The position numbers and the translations under genes are program-made. A stretch of 64,000 nucleotides of DNA, from contig NZ_AFUE01000005.1 of the NCBI RefSeq assembly GCF_000222765.1, positions 1 through 64,000 of the forward strand. The letters run 5' to 3'. The DNA comes from Streptococcus cristatus ATCC 51100 (GTDB lineage: Bacteria; Bacillota; Bacilli; Lactobacillales; Streptococcaceae). A model generated the notes under the pieces. The model did not search any database. It was not told where the DNA came from and worked only from the letters and a program-made list of their open reading frames with translations. Shown here in pieces: positions 27,635 to 37,215 of the stretch; position 1 is the stretch's first letter; the number at the start of each line of letters is the position of its first letter.

Positions 27635-28414
27635 TTAAGACAGTCTTTCTTCGAGGACAAAGTCAATTGGCAGCCAAGCTAAAACCTGCTCCATCTGCTT
27701 TTCCCAGTAGTACCATTCATGGTTGCCAGGACTGTGGCTGTAAGTAATATCCAAGCCCAAGTCTTGCAGATTTTTCACAGCCACCTGATTGGCCTCGTAG
27801 AGAAAATCCTCTTCACCGCACCATGCCCAAAGCTTAGTCTTTTTATCAGATTGCTTGGCTATACTTTCCAGTGAATGGGGGCTACTGGTCCAGTCTTTAA
27901 AGTCTCCAAAAACTCCTCGCCAATAGGCTGGTGTTGCTATTTCAGCATTATCTGGACGACTATCAAGAAAACTCAAAGCCCCTGAAAGACTAGCCGCGTA
28001 TGAAAAACGGTTAGACTTGAGAGCCAGCTTAAAGGATCCGTATCCGCCCATGGAAAGACCAGCGATAAAATTCTTCTCTCGCTTGTCAGACATATTGGGG
28101 AAAAAGCGCTTGAGCACCCGTGGTAGCTCTTCAGCGATAGCCTCGTAATAGTTAAAACCGTATTGAGTATCGGTGTACCAGCCATTGCTGGTATTCGGCA
28201 TGACAACAATCAAGTTAGTCGAGCGAACCAGACGTTCGATATTTGAGCGCTTAAGCCAGCTATTGTGATTACCGTTCATACCATGAAGCAGATACAAAAC
28301 AGGAATATCCTTATCATCTGGCTTGTCCACGCGCGACGCATCTGGATAGAGGACATTGACTCCCCACTCCATCTCCAAGGCTTCTGAATAATATTCTATC
28401 TGCATCACTGCCAT
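27635..28414 (-). CDS. Esterase D/tributyrin-esterase-like alpha/beta hydrolase
   Basis: 259-residue serine hydrolase of the putative-esterase (EstA/FrmB-like) family, probably acting on short acyl or acetyl esters. [12 protein letters not shown] is the oxyanion region, GLSMGGYGS holds the nucleophile serine near residue 119, and the histidine is in [10 protein letters not shown] near 232. No signal peptide, so it is cytoplasmic. The start at 28414 is chosen because AGGAG precedes it and the next residues match the family; an upstream extension overlaps rnjB. Confidence 0.88.
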   Translation of the reverse strand: MAVMQIEYYSEALEMEWGVNVLYPDASRVDKPDDKDIPVLYLLHGMNGNHNSWLKRSNIERLVRSTNLIVVMPNTSNGWYTDTQYGFNYYEAIAEELPRVLKRFFPNMSDKREKNFIAGLSMGGYGSFKLALKSNRFSYAASLSGALSFLDSRPDNAEIATPAYWRGVFGDFKDWTSSPHSLESIAKQSDKKTKLWAWCGEEDFLYEANQVAVKNLQDLGLDITYSHSPGNHEWYYWEKQMEQVLAWLPIDFVLEERLS

Positions 28415-28574
28415 CTTTTTTCTCCTCTTGTAAAAACTACTGTTCTTGACCATGCAGCACAGCCAGCCACACTCCGAAAGCAAAGCCTGTTCTGCGACCG
28501 CCAAAAGATAAGAAAAAGCCGATATTCGACTTTCTCTCTGCAAAATACTGGGAAAGTTACTCCCTCGAGTGACT

Positions 28575-30242
28575 CTAGCGAACTTCCATGACAACCGGAA
28601 GAATAGCCGGCCGTCGTTTGGTTTGCTCGAAGAGGAACTTGGCCAAACTATCACGGACTGTTCCCTTAAGCTCGCCCCAGTCAAAGTTATCCTGAGCCAG
28701 ATAGTCTTCCACTGTCTTATTGATCAGGTCAGTGCTCTCCCGCAGGATGTCACGACTCTTCTTGACATAGACAAATCCACGAGTATGAACCTTGGCTTTG
28801 GAAATGATTTTCTTCTCCTTACGATTGACCGTGAGCGCCACGATAAAGATACCGTCTTCAGACAGAACCTTACGGTCACGTAGGACGATATTGCCCACAT
28901 CGCCGATGGCATTTCCATCAATCATGACATCGCCTGCTGACACTGCTCCAGCTGGCACAAAGTCGCCATTTTCGTAGGACATGACGCTACCACGCTTCGG
29001 TATCAAGATATTTTCTGGTAAAATCCCGACTTCCATGGCTGCCTTAGCATGGGCATCCAGTCCGCGGTATTCTCCCTGAATCGGGAAGAGGTACTTGGGT
29101 TGCAATAAATTGAGCATGAGCTGCAAGTCACGTGCATTGGCATGGCCAGATACACGCAAGTTTTGGGTAATCAGCTTGACCACGCCACCAGCTTGGTAAA
29201 TCATGTTTTCCACACGCGCTACGACTGCTTCCTTGGCAATAGATGGCGTTGTAACGATGTAAACCAAGTCTCCGTCTTTGATTTCTACATAACGGTGACG
29301 ACCGATGGACATCTTGCGTAGACCATTAATAGGCTCGCCCATCCGACCCGTCTCCAAGATAATCAGCTCGTGGTCCTCAAACTTAGACATTTCCTTAGGC
29401 TTGATCAACAGGCGCTCATCCGCCAAGGATAATTTCTTGAGGCGAATAGCCGTACGGACGATATTTTCAATATCAAAACCTGTCAAAACGACGCGACGAC
29501 CTGTTTCTGCCGCAGCTTCAAAGACCTGCTGAATCCGAGACAGGTTGCTGGCAACTGCTGCTACGATGACACGGCCATCCCAATCCGAAATCGTGTCCGT
29601 AATCTCACGGCCAACCTCGCTCTCACTAGCTACTTGCACAGTGCTATCAGCGTTGGCTGAATCGCTTAGCAAAGCTAAAACGCCCTCACGGCCAATCTCA
29701 GCTAAACGGCCAAAATCTGTCGCATAAGATTCGCTGGCAGATTGGTCAAACTTGAAATCTCCCGTATAAACAATATTGCCTTCACGCGTCTTGACCACGA
29801 TTCCCAGACTCTCTGGAATCGAGTGGGTCGTCCGGAAGAAAGAGACAACCGTTTCGCCAAATTCAATTTCGGTATTTTCATCGATAACATGAAAATCATT
29901 GAATTTCTTCACAGCGTCATTGCTTTTAACAAAGAGCTTGGCTAGCTCAATTGTCAACTCCGAACCGAAAACCGGTACCTTGGCTTCTGTCAAAAGATAG
30001 GGCAGCGCACCGATGGCATCCGCATGACCGTGGGTCAGAAAGACACCTGCAATCCGGTCTTTATTTTCAAACAAATAATCCATGTTGGGAATGACTACAT
30101 CTACTCCCAACTGCTCATTTTCTGGGTACTTGAGCCCAGCATCCAATACAAAAATGGAATCATCCACTTCGGCGACGTAGAGATTTTTCCCATTCTCACG
30201 AACGCCACCCAAAGTAATCAGCTTAATCGTGCTTTTACTCAT
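28575..30242 (-). CDS. rnjB: Ribonuclease J2
   Basis: Metallo-beta-lactamase/beta-CASP RNase of the J family, partner of RNase J1 in mRNA decay. It is 555 residues from the ATG at 30242. The metal motif reads [14 protein letters not shown] instead of HxHxDH, the degenerate form typical of J2, which makes this subunit weakly active and structural. A beta-CASP domain and a C-terminal oligomerisation domain follow. The start overlaps no other gene; a TTGAAA-N17-TATAAT promoter sits at 30362-30390. Confidence 0.93.
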   Translation of the reverse strand: MSKSTIKLITLGGVRENGKNLYVAEVDDSIFVLDAGLKYPENEQLGVDVVIPNMDYLFENKDRIAGVFLTHGHADAIGALPYLLTEAKVPVFGSELTIELAKLFVKSNDAVKKFNDFHVIDENTEIEFGETVVSFFRTTHSIPESLGIVVKTREGNIVYTGDFKFDQSASESYATDFGRLAEIGREGVLALLSDSANADSTVQVASESEVGREITDTISDWDGRVIVAAVASNLSRIQQVFEAAAETGRRVVLTGFDIENIVRTAIRLKKLSLADERLLIKPKEMSKFEDHELIILETGRMGEPINGLRKMSIGRHRYVEIKDGDLVYIVTTPSIAKEAVVARVENMIYQAGGVVKLITQNLRVSGHANARDLQLMLNLLQPKYLFPIQGEYRGLDAHAKAAMEVGILPENILIPKRGSVMSYENGDFVPAGAVSAGDVMIDGNAIGDVGNIVLRDRKVLSEDGIFIVALTVNRKEKKIISKAKVHTRGFVYVKKSRDILRESTDLINKTVEDYLAQDNFDWGELKGTVRDSLAKFLFEQTKRRPAILPVVMEVR

Positions 30243-30361
30243 TTTTACTCCTATCGATTTTAGAATCTCCTTTATCAAAGATTCCTTGATTTTATTACTA
30301 ACGGTCCTTGGCAAGCCAAGTCGAATTACAGTTTTGCAAACAGAGTTTGCACATCTTAGTC

Positions 30362-30390
30362 ATTATAGCATTTTTTCACGCTTTTTTCAA
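30362..30390 (-). promoter_or_regulatory. rnjB promoter
   Basis: Minus-strand TTGAAA (30385-30390), 17-bp spacer, TATAAT (30362-30367), 120 bp upstream of the rnjB start. The remainder of the 30243-30684 gap shows only this promoter and the terminator at 30555. Confidence 0.7.
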
Positions 30391-30554
30391 AACAAAGGAA
30401 ACCTATAGAATGAGCAGCAAATCTAAGGATAGTAGTTTGATACAGCAAGTCTCTGGTCACTTCTTCCTTCCTAATTCAAAATGCGAAGAAAGGCACCTCC
30501 CAGTTTCATTTTAGAAGACAGCTTTTATAAACTAGATCTACTCACAAGATAAAA

Positions 30555-30591
30555 AATAATAGAACCTAGTCTGAGGCTAGATTCTATTATT
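30555..30591 (-). terminator. Terminator of the GH1 gene
   Basis: AATAATAGAACCTAG and CTAGATTCTATTATT form a 15-bp stem (one G-U pair) with a 7-base loop, followed on the minus strand by a run of T residues, 94 bp after the GH1 stop. Confidence 0.85.
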
Positions 30592-30684
30592 CGAACGGGA
30601 TGCCCTAAGCTGCTCTCCTGAAATCGATCAGAAGATTAGTTGGGAAGCTGCCCTATCTTATATAGGCTGAATGGATGAACAGAC

Positions 30685-32067
30685 TTACTCAAAGCCATTG
30701 TTTTGGCTTAATTCTTTGAACCAGTGCCCTGATTTTTTGATAGTCCGTTCTTGGGTTTCTAGATTGAGCTCGATCAAACCGTAGCGGTTCTTATAGCTAT
30801 TGAGCCAAGACCAGCAATCGATAAAGGTCCACATGAGATAACCTGTACAGTTGGCCCCGTCCTGGATGGCACGATGGAGCTGGCGCAGATGGCCTTTAAC
30901 AAAGTCAATCCGGTAATCGTCTTGGATCATGCCATTTTCACGGAATTTCTCTTCACCCTCGACGCCCATGCCATTTTCCGTCAGCATCCACTCAATATTG
31001 CCATAGTTTTCCTTGATGTTTTGTGCAATATCGTAGATTCCTTGTTCATAGATTTCCCAGCCACGGTGAGGATTAATCTTGCGGCCAAGCATAACATAAG
31101 GCTCATAGAAATGATCTGGCAGAAGCGGCGACTCTGGATGTTTCAAATACTTGGGCGCTGCAACCCGCAGAGGCTGATAGTAATTGACACCCAAAAAGTC
31201 GACCGTATTTTCCCGAATCGCTTGCAACTGCTCCTCAGTCGTAGCTGGTAAAAGATCATGCTCACGCAAAAGATCAACTAGCTCTGCTGGATAATGCCCC
31301 AAAACAGATGGATCCAAGAAAGACTTGGCTTGGAAGAGCTCGGCAATGCGAGCGGCCTTCAAGTCCGCCGGATGCTGGCTGCGTGGATAAGCAGGTGTCA
31401 GGTTTAGGATAATACCGATTTTGTAGTCTGCTCCAACCTCATGACAGGCTTTCACTGCTAAAGAACTAGCTAGCTGGGTATGATAAGCCACCTTAACCGC
31501 AGCCCGAGCGTCCACTTTATTAGGATAATGTCCATCGTAGAAATAGCCAAACTCAACTGGTACGATAGGCTCGTTAAAGGTCACCCACTGATCCACCAAG
31601 TCACCGTAGCTTTCAAAGCAGAAACGAGCATAGTCTACATAAGCATGGACTGTATCTAAACTTTCCCAGCCTTCTTGCTCTTCCTGCAAGGCAAAGGGCA
31701 GATCAAAATGATACAGATTGACAATCAAGCGAATGCCCTTGGCCTTGATTCTTTCAAAAACCTTGCGGTAGAAGTCAACACCGACTTGATTGACTGGACC
31801 ACGACCATCTGGAAAAATCCGTGACCATTGGATAGACGTCCGAAAGGCCGTGTGGCCTGTTTCGACTAAAAGGTCGATATCTTGCTCCCAATTTTCATAA
31901 AAAGTGGATGCCTTGGCAGGACCAATTTCGTTATAGAAACGATGGGGTTCTTGGCTAAACCAATAGTCCCAAAGGTTGTCTCCCTTTCCATCTCCTGAAA
32001 TCCGACCTTCTGTTTGCGGACCCGATGTAGAAGATCCCCAGACGAAACCTTTTGGAAATTGAATCAT
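30685..32067 (-). CDS. GH1 beta-glycosidase (beta-glucosidase or 6-phospho-beta-glucosidase)
   Basis: 460-residue family 1 glycosidase with a TIM barrel. The acid/base glutamate is in VTFNEP near residue 165, and the nucleophile glutamate in LTENGMG near 365. The loop WSWLNSYKNRYG carries some, not all, of the Ser/Lys/Tyr pattern of enzymes that hydrolyse 6-phosphorylated beta-glycosides, so substrate class is open. No PTS gene is nearby; the upstream neighbour is an MsmK-type ABC ATPase. Cytoplasmic. It closes the N-glycan island and has a strong terminator. Confidence 0.9.
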   Translation of the reverse strand: MIQFPKGFVWGSSTSGPQTEGRISGDGKGDNLWDYWFSQEPHRFYNEIGPAKASTFYENWEQDIDLLVETGHTAFRTSIQWSRIFPDGRGPVNQVGVDFYRKVFERIKAKGIRLIVNLYHFDLPFALQEEQEGWESLDTVHAYVDYARFCFESYGDLVDQWVTFNEPIVPVEFGYFYDGHYPNKVDARAAVKVAYHTQLASSLAVKACHEVGADYKIGIILNLTPAYPRSQHPADLKAARIAELFQAKSFLDPSVLGHYPAELVDLLREHDLLPATTEEQLQAIRENTVDFLGVNYYQPLRVAAPKYLKHPESPLLPDHFYEPYVMLGRKINPHRGWEIYEQGIYDIAQNIKENYGNIEWMLTENGMGVEGEEKFRENGMIQDDYRIDFVKGHLRQLHRAIQDGANCTGYLMWTFIDCWSWLNSYKNRYGLIELNLETQERTIKKSGHWFKELSQNNGFE

Positions 32068-32241
32068 ATTTTATTTACCTCTCGATTTATCTTTACACTT
32101 CATTATATAAGGACCTTCTGCAAAAAGAAAGCAACAGTCTATTCAAATTTCTCCACTGATTAAAGACATTTTTGATTTGGAAAACTAAAAGTTCATTCAA
32201 AAAACGCAGACAAATTGTCTACGCTTCATCATTTTTACTGA

Positions 32242-33372
32242 TTAATAAACTGTTTTCTCTGTTTCGAAATCAAAGAAATGCGCCTTGTTTAGGTCAAAAC
32301 CAAGGTCAATTCCAGCACCTGTTTCTGAGTAGTCACGAGCATCTACCCGCGCGATAAACTCACTGTCGCCAACTTGGCAGTAAAGGTGAGACTCAGAACC
32401 CAAAAGCTCAGAGACAGAGATGGTCGCATGAACCACAGAATCTGGAAAGGTCTCTAAGAAGGCAGGTTCTGTATTGATGTCTTCTGGACGAATACCAAAG
32501 ATCAACTTCTTGCCGTCATAACCCTTCTCACGCAACACCTTCAGTGTTCCTTCTGGCACTGTCAAACGCAAGCCATCGGCAACAATTTGATTTCCCTCAA
32601 GTGTCACAGTGATAAAGTTCATCGCCGGGCTACCAATGAAGCCTGCCACAAACTTGTTGACTGGATTTCTGTAGACTTCTTGTGGGCTACCGATCTGCTC
32701 TACTCGACCAATGGTTCCAGTTCCAGCAGGGTTCTTGGTTGCTGACATGATAACAATGCGGTCTGCAAGCGTCATCGCTTCTGTCTGGTCGTGGGTAACG
32801 TAGATGGTTGTTGCTCCGATACGGCGATGGATTTTGGCAATCTCAGCCCGCATGGACACCCGCAGCTTCGCATCCAAGTTTGACAAAGGCTCGTCCATTA
32901 GGAAAACCTTTGCATCACGCACGATAGCGCGACCCATGGCAACACGCTGACGTTGACCACCTGACAAGTCCGCTGGCTTGCGATCCAAGAATTCTTTCAA
33001 ACCAAGGATTTCAGCTGCTTCTTGCACCCGTTTGTCAATATCTTCCTTGCTGTACTTGCGCAATTTCAATCCGAACGCCATGTTGTCGTAGACTGTCATG
33101 TGCGGATAGAGGGCATAGTTCTGGAAGACCATGGCAATATCGCGGTCTTTCGGCGCCACATCGTTGACCACTTTACCGTCAATTGACGCTGTTCCTTCTG
33201 TGATATCCTCAAGACCCGCAATCATACGCAGCGTTGTGGATTTCCCACATCCTGACGGACCGACGAAAACGATAAATTCCTTGTCCTTAATGTCCAAATT
33301 AAAGTCTTCAACAGAATAGTGCTCACTATTTGGATACTTCTTATAAATATTTTTTAGATTTAATTCAACCAT
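32242..33372 (-). CDS. msmK: MsmK/UgpC-type ABC transporter ATPase
   Basis: 376-residue carbohydrate-importer ATPase, in streptococci shared by several sugar ABC systems. Walker A GPSGCGKSTT is at residues 38-47, the signature LSGGQRQRVAMGRAIV near 135, Walker B VFLMDEPLSNLDA near 157, and a C-terminal TOBE/MalK-type regulatory domain with FGIRPEDI. Probably energises the LplB/LplC-type permease pair at 38782-40647, which lacks its own ATPase. Starts behind TAGGAGA. Confidence 0.92.
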   Translation of the reverse strand: MVELNLKNIYKKYPNSEHYSVEDFNLDIKDKEFIVFVGPSGCGKSTTLRMIAGLEDITEGTASIDGKVVNDVAPKDRDIAMVFQNYALYPHMTVYDNMAFGLKLRKYSKEDIDKRVQEAAEILGLKEFLDRKPADLSGGQRQRVAMGRAIVRDAKVFLMDEPLSNLDAKLRVSMRAEIAKIHRRIGATTIYVTHDQTEAMTLADRIVIMSATKNPAGTGTIGRVEQIGSPQEVYRNPVNKFVAGFIGSPAMNFITVTLEGNQIVADGLRLTVPEGTLKVLREKGYDGKKLIFGIRPEDINTEPAFLETFPDSVVHATISVSELLGSESHLYCQVGDSEFIARVDARDYSETGAGIDLGFDLNKAHFFDFETEKTVY

Positions 33373-33529
33373 AAGCTTCTCCTAACTCCTTTATCATATT
33401 GTAAGTTCTTTCTGCTTGATTATATCACGAATAGTAGGCTCTCACACTGACTCTTCTATATCTTTTTTTCTACTTTTTTTAGCATTAATATAGAAAAGAA
33501 ATGAAGGTTCACTCACTTTAGCGATTCCA

Positions 33530-34813
33530 TCACTCGACTTGCTTCCGATAGGCCTTAGGAGACTTGCCACACAGCTTCCGAAAAACTTTATAGAAATAAC
33601 CAACATTGCTATAGCCAACTGCATAACAAACGTCTTCTATACTGTCATTTTTGGCAAGTAAGAGCTGCTGGGCAGCCTTGATGCGCTGCTTATTTAGCAA
33701 CTCTGCAAAAGTAGAGTTGGTCTCACGCTTGATTAGCTGCCCCAGATAAACTGGATTGATATAGAGTTCCTTGCTGATATCTTTTAGGGATAAGTCTTTT
33801 TGATAATCACGACCAATCACCTCCAAGACATTGGCAACATTCTCATTCATTCGATACTGAGCGAACAAATCTGAGAGCTGATCTTTCATATAATCCAGCA
33901 AGTCTGCAAAGGTATTCGTGCTTTCAATCTTTTTGATAATGGTTGTCATATCGTCTGGTTTCAAATGCTGAAACAGATGGTAAACATCCATGATAAACTG
34001 AATGAACAACTGTTTGGTAATGGAAACTTCAGGCGTATTTTGCAGCACGATATCCTTGAGCAAGTCCAATTCGTCCAAAATCTGACCGATATTTCCTTGA
34101 ATAATCACACGATACATGGGCTCATAGTAGCTAAAGAGCGGATTGGTTTCTTGCAAACTAACCGTTCCATAAAATAGAGTTTTTTCTAGATTTAGCTTGA
34201 AAGCCTGCAGGCCTTGTTTATAAGGAGCTGTGAATTCTTCCAGATAGAGCGCTTCTTCCTTTTGCGAGGATAAAAACAAATAGCCTGTCTGTCCTAAAAT
34301 ACTATAAGGAACTGAAACTAGGCCTTTTTCGTGAGCAGCTGCTCCCAACCAGACACTATCGAAGGATTTGAGATAAGTAGCTATTTCATCTTCGCTTGTC
34401 TCTTCTTTAAAAATCAGATCTAGTTGATTATTGGAAGAACGGTCAAATTCCCTTTCCAATTTTTCTAGGATTGCCGCCAGTTCAACCTTATCGACTGGCT
34501 TCACCAGATAATCTGCCACCTGCAAATTGAGGGCGGTTTTGACATATTCAAATTCTTGATAGCCTGAAAGAATGATAAAAGCTGCATTGGGCAGGGAATT
34601 CTTCATCTGCTCAATCATCTGCAAGCCATTCATCCCTGGCATATTGACATCGGTAATGACCAAATCCACAGGATTGTCCTTGATATAGGCGAGGGCCGTT
34701 TCTGCATCATTAGCTGTAGAAACAACCTCCATATTCCATTTTTCAAAAGGAATCAGCACCTTCAAGCCTTCTGTGATCATGTATTCATCATCGACTAGTA
34801 ATACTCTGTACAT
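33530..34813 (-). CDS. YesN-type AraC-family response regulator
   Basis: 427 residues. The N-terminal receiver has the acidic pair DDE at 8-10 and the phospho-acceptor D55 in LVITDVNMPG, with Lys in LVKPVDK. A middle region of unclear fold is followed by a C-terminal AraC double helix-turn-helix (YQKDLSLKDISKEL, then YAVGYSNVGYFYKVFRK). Co-transcribed with the YesM-like kinase (6-bp gap). The pneumococcal counterpart (TCS07) controls host N-glycan use, as I recall it; the surrounding genes support the same role here. Confidence 0.92.
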   Translation of the reverse strand: MYRVLLVDDEYMITEGLKVLIPFEKWNMEVVSTANDAETALAYIKDNPVDLVITDVNMPGMNGLQMIEQMKNSLPNAAFIILSGYQEFEYVKTALNLQVADYLVKPVDKVELAAILEKLEREFDRSSNNQLDLIFKEETSEDEIATYLKSFDSVWLGAAAHEKGLVSVPYSILGQTGYLFLSSQKEEALYLEEFTAPYKQGLQAFKLNLEKTLFYGTVSLQETNPLFSYYEPMYRVIIQGNIGQILDELDLLKDIVLQNTPEVSITKQLFIQFIMDVYHLFQHLKPDDMTTIIKKIESTNTFADLLDYMKDQLSDLFAQYRMNENVANVLEVIGRDYQKDLSLKDISKELYINPVYLGQLIKRETNSTFAELLNKQRIKAAQQLLLAKNDSIEDVCYAVGYSNVGYFYKVFRKLCGKSPKAYRKQVE

Positions 34814-34819
34814 CTTTTT

Positions 34820-36463
34820 CTATTCATCCTTAATTTCTATAATATAGGTCACTCCTTGCTCCTTTTGAGATTTCAGTCGGATACTATAACGGTCGCCAAA
34901 AAAGAGCAAGAAGCGTTCATGAATATTCCGAATACCAATGGATCTTTGCTGTTCTCGATTCTGGGCATCCATTAGCTCTCGGCTGGCCAGAATGTCTTGG
35001 ATTTCGGCCAAACGGTCAGCTGGGATGCCTCGACCATTGTCTTGGATCATCAGCCTTACAGCGCCGTCTATCTTTTGAGCCTTGACACTGATAACATTAT
35101 CCTGCCTGCGGTAGTCGATACCATGGGCAAAGTAATTTTCAATCAGCGGCTGAATACTAAACTTGGGAATCATCATTTCTTCCAAGCCTTCTTCAATTTT
35201 GAAGCCATAGGCCACTGATTTGGGATGCCGAACCATGCAAAGATAGCTATATTTCCGACAAAATTCCAATTCATTTTTCAAACTACTTCTGGATTCATCT
35301 GAGATATTATTTCTCAGCAGGCTGCTAAATTCATAGATAATATCTGCCAACTCTTCCTGCCGCTGCATAACCGCATACATCCTGATAAATTCCAAGGTAT
35401 TGTACATAAAATGAGGATTGATTTGCGCCTGCAAGGCCCTCATATTAGCATCTTTTTGGCTAATCTCCAAACGATAAATATCCCGAATACTCTTGTCCAG
35501 ACTATCCAACATGGTATTGGTCGTTGTCGCAATCAGAAGCAACTCCTGCTCCTTGGTCTCTGTTGCAATACGCTTCTGATTGTCACCATCTGTGATGAGA
35601 TGGAGTGTATCCACAATATCAACAACCTGCCTTTGGTAATTGAGAAATATCCTCTGCAAAGCGGCATATAAAACTCCAACCAAAATCAGACCAGAAAAAA
35701 TAATCAAACCAGTGCTGAAAACCGTCTTCTCTATCACATAGTGCGCAGGGACTGCTGTCTGGACAGTGTAATTGTAGATAGTTTCTTTTTTGATCCAATC
35801 ATTTTGGCCAATTCCTTTTGTATCACCAAAATGCAGAATTTCTTTTTTGTAAGGCGAAATGACACTGAGAGCGAGTGGAACATCGCCCCGCGTATTATCG
35901 ACAACCTTGTTGAAGACTTCCCCATCAATCCGAATGTAAATCGTTCCGATGACTTGATCGACTGTCTTATCATAAATCGCGATTGGAAAGGCATCGCGCG
36001 CAGGTCTAAATTCCTCAGCAGGAAGCTGTTTGCCACCTCTCGCTTGCCTTGTAGAGACAAAAACAGTTTTGTAATCATTTAAAGCAATGTCAATGCCTGT
36101 AACAAATTCATTTTCAACATAAATATCATTGATATTTTGATGGAGGGATACTTGAACATAAGTAGGTACATCTGCCGATAAGCGCCAGCTAGCGTACTCA
36201 GAGGGACTCATGATAAAGTAGTTATAAACCCCGTCCAATTTTGCTCGATTTTCAACTAAACTTTGAGCCAGTTGATTCGCTCGGCGATTGTAATAATCCA
36301 CTTCGTCAGCCAAGCGAGTCACTGCTTGTTGCGCAATCTGCTCAGTTTCCTTATAACGACTATGCCAATCAGAATAAGACAAAATGAGACCCAAACATCC
36401 CACAATAGCCACCATAATGACAGCATAGACTTTTAGTAACGAATGGAGCCAAAATTTCTTCAT
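34820..36463 (-). CDS. YesM-type sensor histidine kinase
   Basis: 547 residues. An N-terminal membrane helix and a second near residue 240 frame an extracellular sensor domain. A HAMP-like segment follows. The His_kinase domain has ALQAQINPHFMYNTLEF with the phospho-accepting histidine, and the ATP-binding N and G boxes (PLIENYFAHGI, IQDNGRGIP). The ATG overlaps the stop of the DUF624 gene (ATGA), which indicates translational coupling. The signal is likely a host-derived glycan or glycan-loaded binding protein, by inference. Confidence 0.92.
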   Translation of the reverse strand: MKKFWLHSLLKVYAVIMVAIVGCLGLILSYSDWHSRYKETEQIAQQAVTRLADEVDYYNRRANQLAQSLVENRAKLDGVYNYFIMSPSEYASWRLSADVPTYVQVSLHQNINDIYVENEFVTGIDIALNDYKTVFVSTRQARGGKQLPAEEFRPARDAFPIAIYDKTVDQVIGTIYIRIDGEVFNKVVDNTRGDVPLALSVISPYKKEILHFGDTKGIGQNDWIKKETIYNYTVQTAVPAHYVIEKTVFSTGLIIFSGLILVGVLYAALQRIFLNYQRQVVDIVDTLHLITDGDNQKRIATETKEQELLLIATTTNTMLDSLDKSIRDIYRLEISQKDANMRALQAQINPHFMYNTLEFIRMYAVMQRQEELADIIYEFSSLLRNNISDESRSSLKNELEFCRKYSYLCMVRHPKSVAYGFKIEEGLEEMMIPKFSIQPLIENYFAHGIDYRRQDNVISVKAQKIDGAVRLMIQDNGRGIPADRLAEIQDILASRELMDAQNREQQRSIGIRNIHERFLLFFGDRYSIRLKSQKEQGVTYIIEIKDE

Positions 36464-37080
36464 GGTTTTTCTGTTATCAACTTAGACTGAATGGTTTGGT
36501 AAATTGGGTCTAAAACATCACTAACAAAAAAGTGCCAAAGCCCAATAAAAGCAAAGAAGAGCAAAGCCGGCATGAAGTAGCTGGCAATCAATAGCAAGAT
36601 TGTCCCTAATAAGAGTTTCAACATGGCTGAAATATTGAGAAAAACGCCAATCAAAGATAATTTCAAGCTATTTTTATAAGAAAACTCAAAAAAGACCTGC
36701 AATTTCAGATAGACTGCGTATACTGCTGGTGCCAAAAGCAAAAAGAGCAGATTTGCTATCGTCAATAAAAGGTAGAAAATAGTTTGGTGAGGAAGCTGGA
36801 TAAGGAGATAAATCCCATAAGATAAAAGAGCCTGCACTACAAGCAAAGTGAAAAACACTTTGTTTGTAGCAAGGAAATTTTCTTTAAACAGATCCCACGC
36901 TTCCTTCCAGTGATATTTTTTATAGTCATAGCGATATTGCTGAAACAAAGTCATGAGCACACACCCCGCTGGAGCAAGTCCAAAAACAAGACCTCCACAC
37001 AGAGCCAATACCCAAAAAATTGCGGATGCAAGCATAGCCATATAAACTCGTTGAAAAATCCACTCAACTAATTTTCCCAT
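36460..37080 (-). CDS. YesL-like DUF624 membrane protein
   Basis: 206-residue protein with about five to six membrane segments and the family layout GKLVEWIFQRVYMAMLA near the N-terminus and a WKEAWDLFKENF loop. DUF624 proteins are coded next to YesMN systems and sugar transporters; their role is unknown and may be signal relay or transport assistance. The start at 37080 follows AAAGGAAG. It is first in the yesL-HK-RR unit, whose promoter overlaps a near-consensus cre site. Confidence 0.88.
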   Translation of the reverse strand: MGKLVEWIFQRVYMAMLASAIFWVLALCGGLVFGLAPAGCVLMTLFQQYRYDYKKYHWKEAWDLFKENFLATNKVFFTLLVVQALLSYGIYLLIQLPHQTIFYLLLTIANLLFLLLAPAVYAVYLKLQVFFEFSYKNSLKLSLIGVFLNISAMLKLLLGTILLLIASYFMPALLFFAFIGLWHFFVSDVLDPIYQTIQSKLITEKP

Positions 37081-37121
37081 CGTTCTTCCTTTCTGCTGGT
37101 CAAATTTCCACACATTCTAAA

Positions 37122-37148
37122 ATTATAACACATTTTAACCGTTTACAA
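37122..37148 (-). promoter_or_regulatory. Promoter and near-consensus cre site of the regulator operon
   Basis: Minus-strand TATAAT (37122-37127) lies just downstream of TTGTAAACGGTTAAA (37134-37148), which matches the catabolite-response consensus WTGNAANCGNWNNCW at all but the conserved C near the end. It suggests CcpA control of yesL-HK-RR; one mismatch leaves doubt. Confidence 0.5.
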
Positions 37149-37174
37149 AAATTCCTATCACTCCAAAAAAGAAA

Positions 37175-37204
37175 AATCCTCCCCAAAACGAGACGAGGAG
37201 GATT
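37175..37204 (-). terminator. Terminator of the ABC transporter operon
   Basis: AATCCTCC / GGAGGATT stem with a 14-base loop then TTTTTC on the minus strand, ten bases after the binding-protein stop. It separates the transporter transcript from the regulator operon. Confidence 0.8.
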
Positions 37205-37215
37205 CATCATGTTGC

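Noticed and set aside
28415-28684. N-terminal extension of the esterase frame
   Set aside because: It overlaps the end of rnjB, and a good ribosome site with the family N-terminus is at 28414.
32172-32357. Plus-strand frame opposite msmK
   Set aside because: Antisense shadow of a well-supported gene.
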